Program-made: the position numbers and the translations under genes
Shown: positions 7,662-16,821 of the stretch, in pieces
Position numbering within the stretch: the first letter of the stretch is position 1
Layout: each line of letters starts with the position of its first letter
The notes under the pieces: model-generated
The model's input: the letters and a program-made list of their open reading frames with translations, nothing else
Told to the model about the DNA's origin: nothing
Databases searched by the model: none
NCBI GenBank assembly: GCA_030849805.1
Contig: JASANZ010001903.1
Coordinates: forward strand, 1 to 23,404
DNA length: 23,404 nucleotides
Source: Sergeia podlipaevii
Lineage: Eukaryota; Euglenozoa; Kinetoplastea; Trypanosomatida; Trypanosomatidae
Reading direction: 5' to 3'

Positions 7662-10600
7662 ATGCCGCTTTTGAAAGTGTCTCCGCCGCGGGTAGAACCC
7701 GCTCAGGTCGTTGTTGAAGTCGTGAACTGCTCTGGTGCCGACACCGGTGAGGTAGAGCAGCCATGCTCGATTATTTTCTCTCTACGTGCCTCTCATCCCC
7801 ACCTCTTTATTTGTCGTGGTACGGCTAGTTCGGGCCCCCGTGGTCTTTCGGTTATGGAAGAGAGTGCAGCGATATGGGAAGAGCACGGCTGCAGTCTGCC
7901 TTCTACACGCCCAGAGAGTTACCTCTCAAGCAGCGAGGACGTGGCCTCTCCTGGCATGTTGATGATGAATAGTAGCGCCGTCGCCGCCGGCGGCGGCAAC
8001 GGGGGAGGTGGGGAAGGCGACACTCCGCACGGGCTCCAAACGGAGAGTAGCACTGGCAGTAAAGGAGGGAGTCTGATGGACTGTGCAAACCATGCGTCAC
8101 CACGTGAGCGGCCGACATTGGTGCGTGAAGTGATCCCCGACTACGTACTTCTACCGGGTGAGCGACGAGAGATTGTGCTGGATGTGTGTGACCATGAATA
8201 TGCACGGCGGCTATTTTTAGCAGCATCATCAGGCAGGCAGCACAGCCCTGGGAGTGAGGAGACCATCACTGCATGGGGCCGTCCGCCAATGTTCAGCGAT
8301 AGTGACACGGTCGCTCAAAGGATTTCCGCACAAGGAAGGGGAGAAGTGGGTTTTGCACCGCTTCCTATGTCAACACGCGGCACAGCAAAGTCGGTCAATG
8401 AGAAAGGTCCTAGTGACAGCGACACTAGCATCGGCTATACCCGGCAGCACACGCATGCCTTCCGATATCCTAGTAGCACTAGCACCATCCCAGACACGGC
8501 CGCGGACACACGACGTGGTGGTGGCCACAGTAGCGCTGGTATTCGCACTCTGCACCCCGTCACCCACTCCACTACAGAAGACGAGGATGAGGCGACTGTG
8601 AGGACGCGCATGAGCATCATGCGTGAGACAGATTCGCCCACTCAGCACGCCCGCACAGGATGGCAAGGAATAGGGGACAGCAGCGGCAGTAGTGCCGGTA
8701 ACTATGCAGCAGCGCACCGCTCGGGTAGGGGCACATACCCCTCCACCAATCTATCAAGCTCTTTCACGGAATCCTATGGCCCGAGGGACCCTCTACAGGG
8801 AACAGTGATGAACCCCTACGCCTCCATCGGGGATGGGCCTCAGGGATATAGTAGTAGTGGCAGCGGTGGTGGGGGGGCTGCTGTTGCTGGTAGTAGAAGT
8901 ACAATTGTGGTTCGTGTGCCTTCCTTCGAGCAGCAACAACAACAGCCCTACCGCTGCGACCAACGCCCAGTATTTCTCTATGTGTACTACGAAAGACTCG
9001 GGGACGAGAGTAAGTGCGTGGATGTCGCTCGCAAGTGGCTGGTGCGTGAGCGGAAGCATTTTAGAGCGTGGCAGACAACCTTTATTAATGCTGTGGTGAC
9101 ACTAGAAAAGAGGAGACAAAAGGCCATAGCAGCAGCAGCAGCAGTCGAGCACGTTGGTACGGAGGGCACGGATGGGGTGAGTGATAGGTCGACGTGGGAC
9201 GGCAGTCGGAGCGAGAAGCAGCCGCATGGAGGGCGATCTGGGAAAGAAAGCGCATCTCATACTGCTGCCGGCGGCGGTGCGCGTCGCCATAGTCTGGTTC
9301 ACAATACCAATTACAGCAGCAGTAGCAGCAGCTGTCGACGCAGCACATGCATGCGTATCATTCCCCCAGTCTTAGACAACCCTGTGCGCTGGCAGCGTGT
9401 GTACGGCACATCTGGAAGTGGCAGTGGGAGTGGTGGTCACGGCACAGCAGCAGCAGCAGATTGGTCTCATGGCAGCGCTCCGTCGCACTACAGCCTAGCT
9501 GCCTTTTCTTTTTTCTACTCGGGTTTTGTGGGTGGCACCGGGGCACCGACTGGTAGGAGGGGGAGTACATCCATACCCTCCTCGTCCTCGTTGTTTTCTG
9601 TGTTGCCCCTGACTACCTCATCGTCTATCAATTGGGCGAGCATCTTGGGAGCACCTCTTACGTACGCCGCGACGCGCACGAACGGCGTGAGTAAGTCAGC
9701 GGCGAAGATATTTAGCAAAGCACGCGTAGGTAGTGGTACCATCGTGCTGCCACTCCGCGAGCATCAGGAGCCTATATCGCAGCAGCAGCAGCAGTTTCTA
9801 TCTGTGCCGGTGGCACGCCCAATTGAAGAGGCCCAGACGACGAGCAGAGGTGGGTCCTTTGAAAAGTCTGCAATTAGTGTCCCTAATAGTAATAAAAGTA
9901 ATCCGCAAACGCAAGCGGTGCCTCGTGCTCGTGCTATTGTCACTCCACTGACCCCACAGCACATTCGCCAGGACAGCGCCGCTGTTGGGCGGGTCAGTGG
10001 TGGTGGTGGTGGTGAGACAGGGGCTCTTCCAATAATCATGAGCGGCAAAGAAAGCACTTCCTCCACCATTGTGCCTGTAAAGAACTCGAGCATCACATTT
10101 GGCAAGGCTGTGTTGTCTCTGGACAGCCTCCCGAACAGCGTGAGCGCTGGATCGGCCTCAGCAGCAAAAAGGAACTCCGCCTCTCGAATTGTTGATGCTA
10201 GTGGTACTACGGATGTCCTTGGCGTTGAGGGGGTTCGCTCCGGTCGTGGCCTTGCCCTTCTTGACGATGACAACAACAGTGATGACTGCCCCGTCACGCG
10301 CTCTGCGCAGGTGCTGGGGGGTGCGATGTCACCATACACGGCAGCACGTACGAAGACACTAGACCCAGACACCGCGGCTCGTATGGCTCCGCGCACACAT
10401 TCCGCTGACACTGCGCACTCCACAAACGTGGCAGATGATGGCTCCGTGCGCTCGCCACGATTCGACTATGGCGCTGATAACAAAAAGCAAAGCAAAGACT
10501 GGGCAAGTTCTAGGGAAGAGCAGCCTAGTGTTCTGGAGCCCAATGCTGTACACGAATATGACCAGGGTGGCGATGGCGTCATCAACACCTCCTTCAGTAC

Positions 10601-11150
10601 AATGAGCCGGTGTCTGGCTAGCCTGATCCGCTCAGAGCGTGTCGGGGGCACTGTATCGACAACAGAGAGCGCAGGCAAGACGGACGATGACGCGGTGAAG
10701 GATAGGAAGTGGACCAGCATCACAGCCCAGCCACCGCAGTACATACAAGCCCCTTTGCAGTTTCAAGATGGAGGAGTCAATGGTCTTCGACGGGCTCGCT
10801 CCTTCCGTCCTAGGAACACCAACAGCGCCACCACGCATAAGCATGGCATCACTGCCATCTTGGTAGCCATATTGCATGCCTTGCAGGCAGTGTTGATAGA
10901 GGTGGTGCGCCAGCTCAACCACGTCGCGCCTTTGGTGGCCGACCTCCTGGTGAATCAGTCGCCTGCTATTTTTCAGAAGATGTGGTCCTTCATTACGGAT
11001 GTGATCATGACAAAGAGTAATGTGGCAGCGATTCAGGTGATCATGTTGCCCGCCATCATTGTCATGACGACTGTGGTGCTCTTGTGGCTACTGTTGACTG
11101 GGAGCGATGGCGGTATGGGAAGGAATGACGCAATTGATGGCTTTCTATAA
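7662..11150 (+). CDS. VAP-like protein with split MSP domain and C-terminal membrane anchor
   Basis: VAP proteins are tail-anchored ER receptors that bind lipid-transfer and other partners through an N-terminal MSP domain. Here residues 1-60 resemble the first MSP strands (L-L-K-V-x-P-P..., then I-I-F-S-L-R...C-R-G-x-A-S-S-G), residues 158-176 match the next (V-L-L-P-G-E-R-R-E-I-V-L-D-V), and 435-465 match the last strand plus the following D...W block (V-F-L-Y-V-Y-Y...V-A-R-K-W). The pieces are separated by low-complexity insertions of about 90 and 250 residues. A long disordered Ser/Gly/Gln-rich region follows. Near the C-terminus are a hydrophobic, probably amphipathic segment (about 1063-1082) and a strong membrane segment (about 1122-1146) with only 16 residues after it. 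At 1162 aa it is far longer than the 250-300 aa of animal VAPs. The lysine used by VAPs for FFAT binding seems not conserved in my hand alignment, so partner choice is open. The stop is TAA. Confidence 0.7.
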   Translation: MPLLKVSPPRVEPAQVVVEVVNCSGADTGEVEQPCSIIFSLRASHPHLFICRGTASSGPRGLSVMEESAAIWEEHGCSLPSTRPESYLSSSEDVASPGMLMMNSSAVAAGGGNGGGGEGDTPHGLQTESSTGSKGGSLMDCANHASPRERPTLVREVIPDYVLLPGERREIVLDVCDHEYARRLFLAASSGRQHSPGSEETITAWGRPPMFSDSDTVAQRISAQGRGEVGFAPLPMSTRGTAKSVNEKGPSDSDTSIGYTRQHTHAFRYPSSTSTIPDTAADTRRGGGHSSAGIRTLHPVTHSTTEDEDEATVRTRMSIMRETDSPTQHARTGWQGIGDSSGSSAGNYAAAHRSGRGTYPSTNLSSSFTESYGPRDPLQGTVMNPYASIGDGPQGYSSSGSGGGGAAVAGSRSTIVVRVPSFEQQQQQPYRCDQRPVFLYVYYERLGDESKCVDVARKWLVRERKHFRAWQTTFINAVVTLEKRRQKAIAAAAAVEHVGTEGTDGVSDRSTWDGSRSEKQPHGGRSGKESASHTAAGGGARRHSLVHNTNYSSSSSSCRRSTCMRIIPPVLDNPVRWQRVYGTSGSGSGSGGHGTAAAADWSHGSAPSHYSLAAFSFFYSGFVGGTGAPTGRRGSTSIPSSSSLFSVLPLTTSSSINWASILGAPLTYAATRTNGVSKSAAKIFSKARVGSGTIVLPLREHQEPISQQQQQFLSVPVARPIEEAQTTSRGGSFEKSAISVPNSNKSNPQTQAVPRARAIVTPLTPQHIRQDSAAVGRVSGGGGGETGALPIIMSGKESTSSTIVPVKNSSITFGKAVLSLDSLPNSVSAGSASAAKRNSASRIVDASGTTDVLGVEGVRSGRGLALLDDDNNSDDCPVTRSAQVLGGAMSPYTAARTKTLDPDTAARMAPRTHSADTAHSTNVADDGSVRSPRFDYGADNKKQSKDWASSREEQPSVLEPNAVHEYDQGGDGVINTSFSTMSRCLASLIRSERVGGTVSTTESAGKTDDDAVKDRKWTSITAQPPQYIQAPLQFQDGGVNGLRRARSFRPRNTNSATTHKHGITAILVAILHALQAVLIEVVRQLNHVAPLVADLLVNQSPAIFQKMWSFITDVIMTKSNVAAIQVIMLPAIIVMTTVVLLWLLLTGSDGGMGRNDAIDGFL
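9126..9144. repeat. GCA/CAG triplet array read as Ala
   Basis: A short array of the CAG/GCA/AGC family in the VAP-like gene is read as Ala. In the same gene, similar arrays are read as Ser (about 9316-9335), Ala (about 9444-9461) and Gln (about 9780-9794). Confidence 0.9.
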
Positions 11151-11204
11151 CCTTCTCTCCCCTTCTCCCTTTGTTGATAGAGAGAGAGAGGGATAGGGCG
11201 GCGG

Positions 11205-11263
11205 CGACAGCAGCATGTGTAGTAGAGAATGGAAGGCTGTGTTCATTAGTGTCGCTGCTGTCG
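11205..11263 (+). other. Candidate RNA stem-loop after the VAP-like stop codon
   Basis: CGACAGCAGC at 11205-11214 is perfectly complementary to GCTGCTGTCG at 11254-11263, giving a 10-bp GC-rich stem with a 39-nt loop, 54 bases past the TAA. It is unusual in this AT-rich spacer. Confidence 0.5.
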
Positions 11264-11604
11264 ATCTGCCAATCTCAAAATAAAACAATCTTGAAGAGGA
11301 GAACTTTTGTGTGTGTGTGTGTGCGCGCTTGCTTTGCCCTCCTCCACCTCAACATCTTTTTGCTTTGTTATCATTTTGCACTTTTTTTTATAGCCATTTC
11401 TCTTCTTTTTTTTTTTTCCTTTCCTCTAACTTCCTTTTTTTATTATTATTTTAATGACTTTGCAATGTCAAAAGAAGTTTTGCTGCTGCATACATTCATA
11501 CACACGCATACACGTATCTAATTACTCATCTTTTCTCTCTTAATGTTCTTTTTTGTTGTTGTTGATGTTGGTGTTGATGTTGCTCCTTCTACATGACTAA
11601 AAAT

Positions 11605-11660
11605 CTTTGAGCAAAAATCAAAGTTACTACGCTAAAGTTGCGCAGCGCAACGTACTTTGA
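11605..11660 (+). other. Nested inverted repeats with mutually exclusive stems
   Basis: TCAAAGT (11618-11624) can pair with ACTTTGA (11654-11660), enclosing a compact hairpin formed by GTTGCGCAGCGCAAC (11637-11651). Its first six bases can instead pair with CTTTGA (11605-11610). The two outer pairings cannot form together. No protein-coding signal is seen here. Confidence 0.5.
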
Positions 11661-12752
11661 TCCAGATTTGAAAGCTGTGGGATACTTAGACACGGCTGCG
11701 ATATGTAGAGAGAGGAGGGCTTTTTTAAGAAGAAAAAAAGAGAGAGAAAGAGAGTAAGGAACTTGTTGTTTTGACGTTGTGTCTGTTCATATACATTATT
11801 GCATTTATCATTGTTGTTTGTTTGTTTGTTTGTTTGGCCATCGCCACTTGAATAGGTTTGTATAGCTATTAATTTGGAGAAAAAAAATTGCTGCTTCACT
11901 TCTCCCTCCCCCCTCTCCTCTGTATTTTCTTGCTATTATTTTTAAATGGTGCTGAATGCGTGTGTGTGTGTGTTTTTTTATTCTATTTTATAGTGTTTTT
12001 TATTTTGCTTTAGGGCAGTCATGTATGCATGCACACATTTAGTGCGTATTTGTATATTTTCATTTATATGGGTGTGTACATGTACCCTGCCTGTTCATTC
12101 CCTTTCCTTTCTTTTATGGTTTATCTCGCTACTGCATATTCCAAGAGAGCAAACGAGAGAAGCAAAGCAAAAGAAGAAAAAATGCAGAAAGGAAAGGGAA
12201 AGATGAAAGAGACGAGGAAAAGTATATTCTTAAGTACTAGGGCAACTTTTATGTGCTCGCCGCCAAAAAAAAAAGCGTTTTTCAATTTCATTTTATTGCT
12301 TGTCTTTTATGTGTCGAAGGCAAAAAAAAAAAAAAAGCTTTCTCTTGTTTGTGGCTGCTGTCTTTGCTTTAAGGACTTCGTATTCTCTTATAATAATTTT
12401 TTTTTTTTCTCATTTGAAGGATTCTATAAACCCTCTCATCATCAACGTGCTCATTTTAGCTTTTTTCCCCTTTTTTTTGATTTTTTTTTCATCGTTTGCA
12501 TACGTGCACGCACATATAAAAGGGATAGTAGCTTTTTAAAAAAAGTAGGAAGAACTTCGTTGTTTGTTTTTTGTTACATTATCGCTTTTGAACACACGAA
12601 GTGTACAACTTTTTTTATTCCAATACTAATTATTATTATTTTTATTGTTCTACAGTACGTCAGAGCGTACTTGTGTTCATACCCACAAACAGTGAGAACA
12701 TTATTTTTTAAAAAGAAAAGGTGTTTAGCAAAGTAGCTGATTCATACATTCC

Positions 12753-12808
12753 CTTGTTAACCTCCTCCTTGTCATCGTCGTCCTTTTTTTTTGTGTGTGT
12801 GTAAAAAG
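12753..12808 (+). promoter_or_regulatory. Candidate trans-splice acceptor for the Sec14-like gene
   Basis: A C/T-rich tract (about 12753-12792) and a short TG run precede an AG at 12807-12808. The inferred leader is 28 nt, almost all A and G, and the first ATG after it is the start at 12837. Confidence 0.6.
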
Positions 12809-12836
12809 AAAAGTAAAAGAGGGGAAGAAAAGAATC

Positions 12837-14435
12837 ATGTCGGAACTTGACCTTTGCATTCAGAAGTATGAAAAGGATTTCAAAAAGCAAACCCACTGCT
12901 GCGTCCTCACTTCCTTCACGCCTGAGCAGAAGGCAGCCAACCGCAGCGTTTTTGAGCATCTGGTGAAGTACCAACGCGACATCGACGCCAACGGTACACT
13001 GCCATACCACCCTGACACCGCTGAGTTCAAGAAGAAGCACAAGGATGTGGCCAAAGACGTCAACTATCCCGAGAATGCTCTGCTGTTGAGCCACCGCGAG
13101 CTCAAGAAGATCATGCCTATTCCGGATGTTCACAAAACATCTGACTGCGACAGCATCTACCGCTTCCTTATTGCTCGCCGCTTTGATCAGAAACTAGCCG
13201 TCCGCGATCTTCTCTACTACATCGCCTTTCGTGAGAAGTATAACCTCGATCATATTCTGTGGGACCGCGAAGTTGAAACTGTCTTTAACGGTCTCGATGG
13301 CGAGGAGCTGCTCCGCCAGACGATGGAGGTTATCGGCAAGAAGTCCTCCTCCATCCTTCACAGCAGCAGCAAGCCAGTGAAGATCCCACGACCCCTGCTG
13401 CAGTCTGGGTGGGCATCGTGGTGCTGTGGCGTGGATAAGTGGGGCCACGTGCTGTTCTACGAGAAGCCTTCTCCGAAGGATCTCGCCATGCTAGAGAAGC
13501 GCTGGCACTACGTGGAAAGTGAATACGACTGCCGAAATCCTGAATTTCACGCTGTCACTCCCCCGTACAGCAACCTCCTTGCGCGTCTTTACCTCCGCAT
13601 TCTTGAGAAGGGCCGCCGCCTTGCCCGCTTGATCAACTACAAGCAGCAGCACATTCTCCGTGAGGGCCTCAAGATCGACCTCACCACGGACCCGTCCAAC
13701 GGGAAGGCCGAGGCTCTCCAGGCGGCCGAGCGCGACCCCGAAGGCTTTGTCGACAATGGCGGCGGTATGGCTTGCCTGGTCGACGTGAGTCTCGTCAAGG
13801 TATCCCACCTCACCTCCCGCAAGTGCAAGGATGCCCTCAAGGTCTTCAAACTCCTTTCCATGATGAGTCAGGCTTACTACCCTGAGAACATGAAGCGTCT
13901 CATTATCGTTAACGGTGGTTTTGTCTTCAACATGATCTACAAGCTGGTGAAGCCCTGGTTGGACCCCCAGACTCAGCGCAAGATCTTTATGCTCTCCGCG
14001 ACGAACAAGATGAGCATGGACCAGATGAATAATGGAAGCGATAGCGGCTCCTTGCACGACGCCAGCCCTTCCGCAGACACGAATGACAACAGTGACGATG
14101 AGTCAAGCGATGTGAGCGACACCCAGAATTTCGCCCTGCGCGCGGCGCTCGAGGAGTACATCCCCAACCGCTTCATCCCCTCTTGGTACGGCGGTAAGCT
14201 GCATGCGCTGGATGCGCCGCAATGCTATGGAGGCAAAATGCCCAAGTACCTCACTGACAACCCCAACTTTGCTGCCGCCTCTCAGCGTATACAAGCCAAG
14301 GTGCTGCCTGAGCTTCTTTCTGACGAATTTCTCTTCTCCAAATGTGAGGAGGACCAGCCCATCTCGGAGGAGGAGTGGAATCACTTCTGCGAGACGCACA
14401 AGGATACCCTCATGCGTCCTCTTAGGAAAGAGTAG
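12837..14435 (+). CDS. Sec14-like (CRAL-TRIO) phospholipid-transfer-type protein
   Basis: The family binds phosphatidylinositol and a second lipid in a closed pocket and links lipid supply to membrane traffic. Residues 104-136 form a CRAL-TRIO N-terminal helix block (Y-R-F-L-I-A-R-R-F-D). Residues about 190-455 form the lipid-binding domain, with S-Q-A-Y-Y-P-E (344-350), L-V-K-P-W-L-D-P-Q-T (370-379), R-K-I-F (381-384) and W-Y-G-G-K (450-454). Aligned by hand to yeast Sec14, the four phosphatidylinositol-contact residues R65, E207, T236 and K239 correspond to R114, E350, T379 and K382. At 532 aa it exceeds yeast Sec14 (304) through a 100-residue N-terminal extension, a middle insertion (about 215-305), an acidic Ser/Asp/Asn insertion (about 398-428) just before the last strand, and a C-terminal tail. 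It is free of homopolymer runs and favours C/G-ended codons (Lys mostly AAG) more than its neighbours. The ATG at 12837 is used; the upstream in-frame extension lacks an ATG. The stop is TAG. Confidence 0.9.
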   Translation: MSELDLCIQKYEKDFKKQTHCCVLTSFTPEQKAANRSVFEHLVKYQRDIDANGTLPYHPDTAEFKKKHKDVAKDVNYPENALLLSHRELKKIMPIPDVHKTSDCDSIYRFLIARRFDQKLAVRDLLYYIAFREKYNLDHILWDREVETVFNGLDGEELLRQTMEVIGKKSSSILHSSSKPVKIPRPLLQSGWASWCCGVDKWGHVLFYEKPSPKDLAMLEKRWHYVESEYDCRNPEFHAVTPPYSNLLARLYLRILEKGRRLARLINYKQQHILREGLKIDLTTDPSNGKAEALQAAERDPEGFVDNGGGMACLVDVSLVKVSHLTSRKCKDALKVFKLLSMMSQAYYPENMKRLIIVNGGFVFNMIYKLVKPWLDPQTQRKIFMLSATNKMSMDQMNNGSDSGSLHDASPSADTNDNSDDESSDVSDTQNFALRAALEEYIPNRFIPSWYGGKLHALDAPQCYGGKMPKYLTDNPNFAAASQRIQAKVLPELLSDEFLFSKCEEDQPISEEEWNHFCETHKDTLMRPLRKE

Positions 14436-14627
14436 AGGCGACTCGTGAGAGAGAAATCTCAGGGCGTGTACATGTATGTGAGTGTGCGCGTTAGCTTCCG
14501 AAGCCAGGGTGCAGCAACGGAAAGATAAGAGCAACCAAAGCATACATACATACACATATATATAGTCTTATTATTTAAAGAAAAAGAAAGAGTAAGAACA
14601 CAGTAAGGGGGGAAAGGAGGAGAAACA

Positions 14628-14702
14628 TATGCACATGTGTGTATGCATGCATTTGATCATGGCAAATAGACTTGAGTCATGCATGTAATTGTATGCACAT
14701 GT
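14628..14702 (+). repeat. Direct repeat TATGCACATGT with TGCATGCA between copies
   Basis: TATGCACATGT occurs at 14628-14638 and 14692-14702, 64 bases apart. Between them are TATGCATGCAT (14642-14652) and another ATGCATGTA-type site (about 14679-14687). It lies in the probable 3' UTR of the Sec14-like gene. Confidence 0.8.
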
Positions 14703-14779
14703 TTGCTATTTTACTATTACTATTGTTATTATTATGTGCTCCTCTTGCTCTTCAGCAACAGTTGTACGAGAACCTCTTT

Positions 14780-14833
14780 TTGTATGTATGTTTGTGTATG
14801 TATGCCTATGTATGTGTGTGTATATATGTATGC
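14780..14833 (+). promoter_or_regulatory. UGUA-rich patch with a PUF-type octamer
   Basis: Seven TGTA tetramers lie within 54 bases, including TGTATATA at 14819-14826, which fits the Pumilio/PUF consensus UGUANAUA. The position fits the 3' UTR of the Sec14-like gene. The patch is also microsatellite-like, so it may be an accident of TG/TA slippage. Confidence 0.35.
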
Positions 14834-16676
14834 TTCATTACATATAATTTATTGCATACATGCATAAATAACATATACGCGCGTGAGTTTATTTAATATC
14901 GAAGAGGATAGAAAGAACAGGCTTCCTTAGAAAGTTAAAAAAAAAAAAAAAAAACATTAAGGAGAGAAAAAATATACGGGAAAAGAAGGGAGAGAAAAAA
15001 AAAAAAAGAAATGAAATGGTCAAGTAGGTGCGTGACTATTGGTGTTTGTTTGTATTTTTATTTGGTTGTTATTATTGTTTTATACAACCTTGAGAATACG
15101 AAGGGGAACACGAGTAACAGAGATCAACGGTCATGCTGCACTGTTTGACCTGTAGTTCTTTTTTTTATTTTGTACCTCTCCTCATTTCCTACTTTTCTCT
15201 GTTTTTTTTTCCTCAATATTATGCGTGAGCCCCCTCTCCTTTTTTTTTCTATACATGCATTTTCTGTTTGTCCCTCTCTCCCCCTCCCCCCTCCCTCTGT
15301 GCTGCATTATATGTTATGTTTTCGTTTGATTTTTGTTATTGTTGTTGTTCGATCGTAATCTCTCAGTAGCGTACGTGCAGAAAGAGAAGAGAAGTGCCGT
15401 TTTCTTTTCTTTCCGCTTAATCAGTTTAAAGTAAAAATAGGAATTTGTATTTGGAAGCAGGGTGATGAGAAGAACAAAGTTGAAAAAATATATAAGTTTG
15501 TACTATTAGTCTTACTAAACATATATATGGAGACTGTTTGGAGGAGAGTAAAGTACTTTATGTATTGTGCGTACGTGTGTTTCTATTGAAGAGCAGCAAT
15601 GTTGTTGGTGTGGTGTGCAGGGGAAAAAAAAAACATATTAGATGGAGCTCATCGTGCTACACACAGCGTACAGCGAATATTCGCATTAACCCTCTCTTTC
15701 TCTCTCTCTTTCTCTTCATCTTTACTGGTTTGAAAGGAGAAGAAGAAAAAAAGGGTGGAAAGGGAAAGATAAAATTGATGATGATACTCATGAGCTTTCT
15801 ACGATACCTCTTCCTTTTCTTTTTTTTTCAGAAAATTCTTTTTTCAAGTGCGTTGTTGTTATTTTCGCATTTTTTTTTTACGGTTTGTCGTTTGCTTTTT
15901 TTTATTTTTTGCTATTGCTATTATCGTCGTCATGTTCATCTTCTTTCCTTTCAAACAACAAAAGAAAAATGACATTTCTCATTCTTTTCTATTGACGTTA
16001 ACCAGCAACATATATACATAAATGCATATTTTTTTTATATAGCGTGTATATTCTCATGAACCCACTTGTTCCAAAATGCACATACACACATGTTACTTTT
16101 TATATGTTAGTTGGTATATCTTCATTTGATTTGCAGCTATCTTTCACTCTTCTCCATCGCGTCTACTAGAAAAAGAAAAGTTGATGTAGGAGAAATATGC
16201 GTAGGAGATGTGAACACGAGAAGAAAAGAAGAAAGAAAGAGTTGCTCTTTCATTTTACTTAAATATACTTTTCATGTTTGCGCGCATGTGTGCGTGTATA
16301 TGTTTAATGGCCCTAAATTGTTCCTTTTTTGTTTCTCTTTCTCCTTCAAACAAAAAAAAAATGGTACTTAGTATGTGATGTAGAATGTTTGTCTCTTGTG
16401 TTAGTGTCTGTTGGCTATTTTATATTATATATATATAATATTGCGCTTTTACTTTGATAAATTTTTATTATTATTTGCCTGCTGTGGGTTTCTTCAAGTC
16501 AACAGAGAAATGGAAAAAAAAAAATTACCAACAACAGAGGCGGCGCCACATTATATAAACGAAAAAAAAAATTTGTTTTAAAAAAAGGCAAGTTTTTTCT
16601 TTTGTGTGTGTGTGCGTGCGTGGGTGTGCGAAACTGTGGGAAAGTAATACATGCTCTCACCCCACTAATGTACTGC

Positions 16677-16793
16677 AGGAACCCTCACCCACTCTCTCTC
16701 TCTCTCTCTCTATCTTCTTCTGTTGTTGTTGTTGTTGTTGTTGTTGCTTTCTACTATTATTATTTTTACTTACTTTTTTTTTGCAATATGAAG
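16677..16793 (+). promoter_or_regulatory. Pyrimidine tract and AG inside the 3.2-kb spacer
   Basis: A (CT)10 array (16692-16711), a (TTG)n run (about 16721-16746) and T-rich DNA lead to a first AG at 16792-16793. The layout is that of a trans-splice acceptor, although no long gene follows for over 800 bases. Confidence 0.35.
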
Positions 16794-16821
16794 GAGAAAG
16801 GAGTGATAAGAGACGAATGAT

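Larger units (their letters stand above)
11151..12836. other. 1.7-kb spacer between the VAP-like and Sec14-like genes
   Basis: The stretch holds a 10-bp-stem inverted repeat (11205-11263), a nested set of competing inverted repeats (11605-11660), a (TTTG)n run (about 11816-11835), many T-runs and A-runs, and the splice signal of the Sec14-like gene at its end. One 235-codon ATG frame (12029-12736) is dominated by Phe/Lys from T- and A-runs and is not called as a gene. Confidence 0.6.

Noticed and set aside
9764..10423. 219-codon minus-strand ORF inside the VAP-like gene
   Set aside because: It is antisense to a longer + strand gene and rich in Ser, Arg, Cys and Leu runs that mirror the sense triplet repeats. 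No splice signal on that strand supports it.
12029..12736. 235-codon + strand ATG ORF upstream of the Sec14-like gene
   Set aside because: Its protein is mainly Phe, Lys and Ile from T-runs and A-runs, with no domain pattern. T-rich DNA yields few stops in this strand, so such ORFs are expected by chance.
12837..14435. FFAT motif in the Sec14-like protein that would bind the neighbouring VAP-like protein
   Set aside because: The acidic insertion is not followed by an F/Y-F/Y-D/T-A core, and other E-F or E-Y sites lack the pattern. Gene adjacency is weak evidence in trypanosomatids.
15340..15365. GTTCGATC, similar to a tRNA T-loop
   Set aside because: No acceptor stem, D-arm or anticodon arm can be placed around it; the flank is a TTG run.
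15538..15972. 144-codon ORF in the 3.2-kb spacer
   Set aside because: It starts at a TTG rather than ATG and is dominated by Phe/Leu from T-runs, with no recognisable domain.
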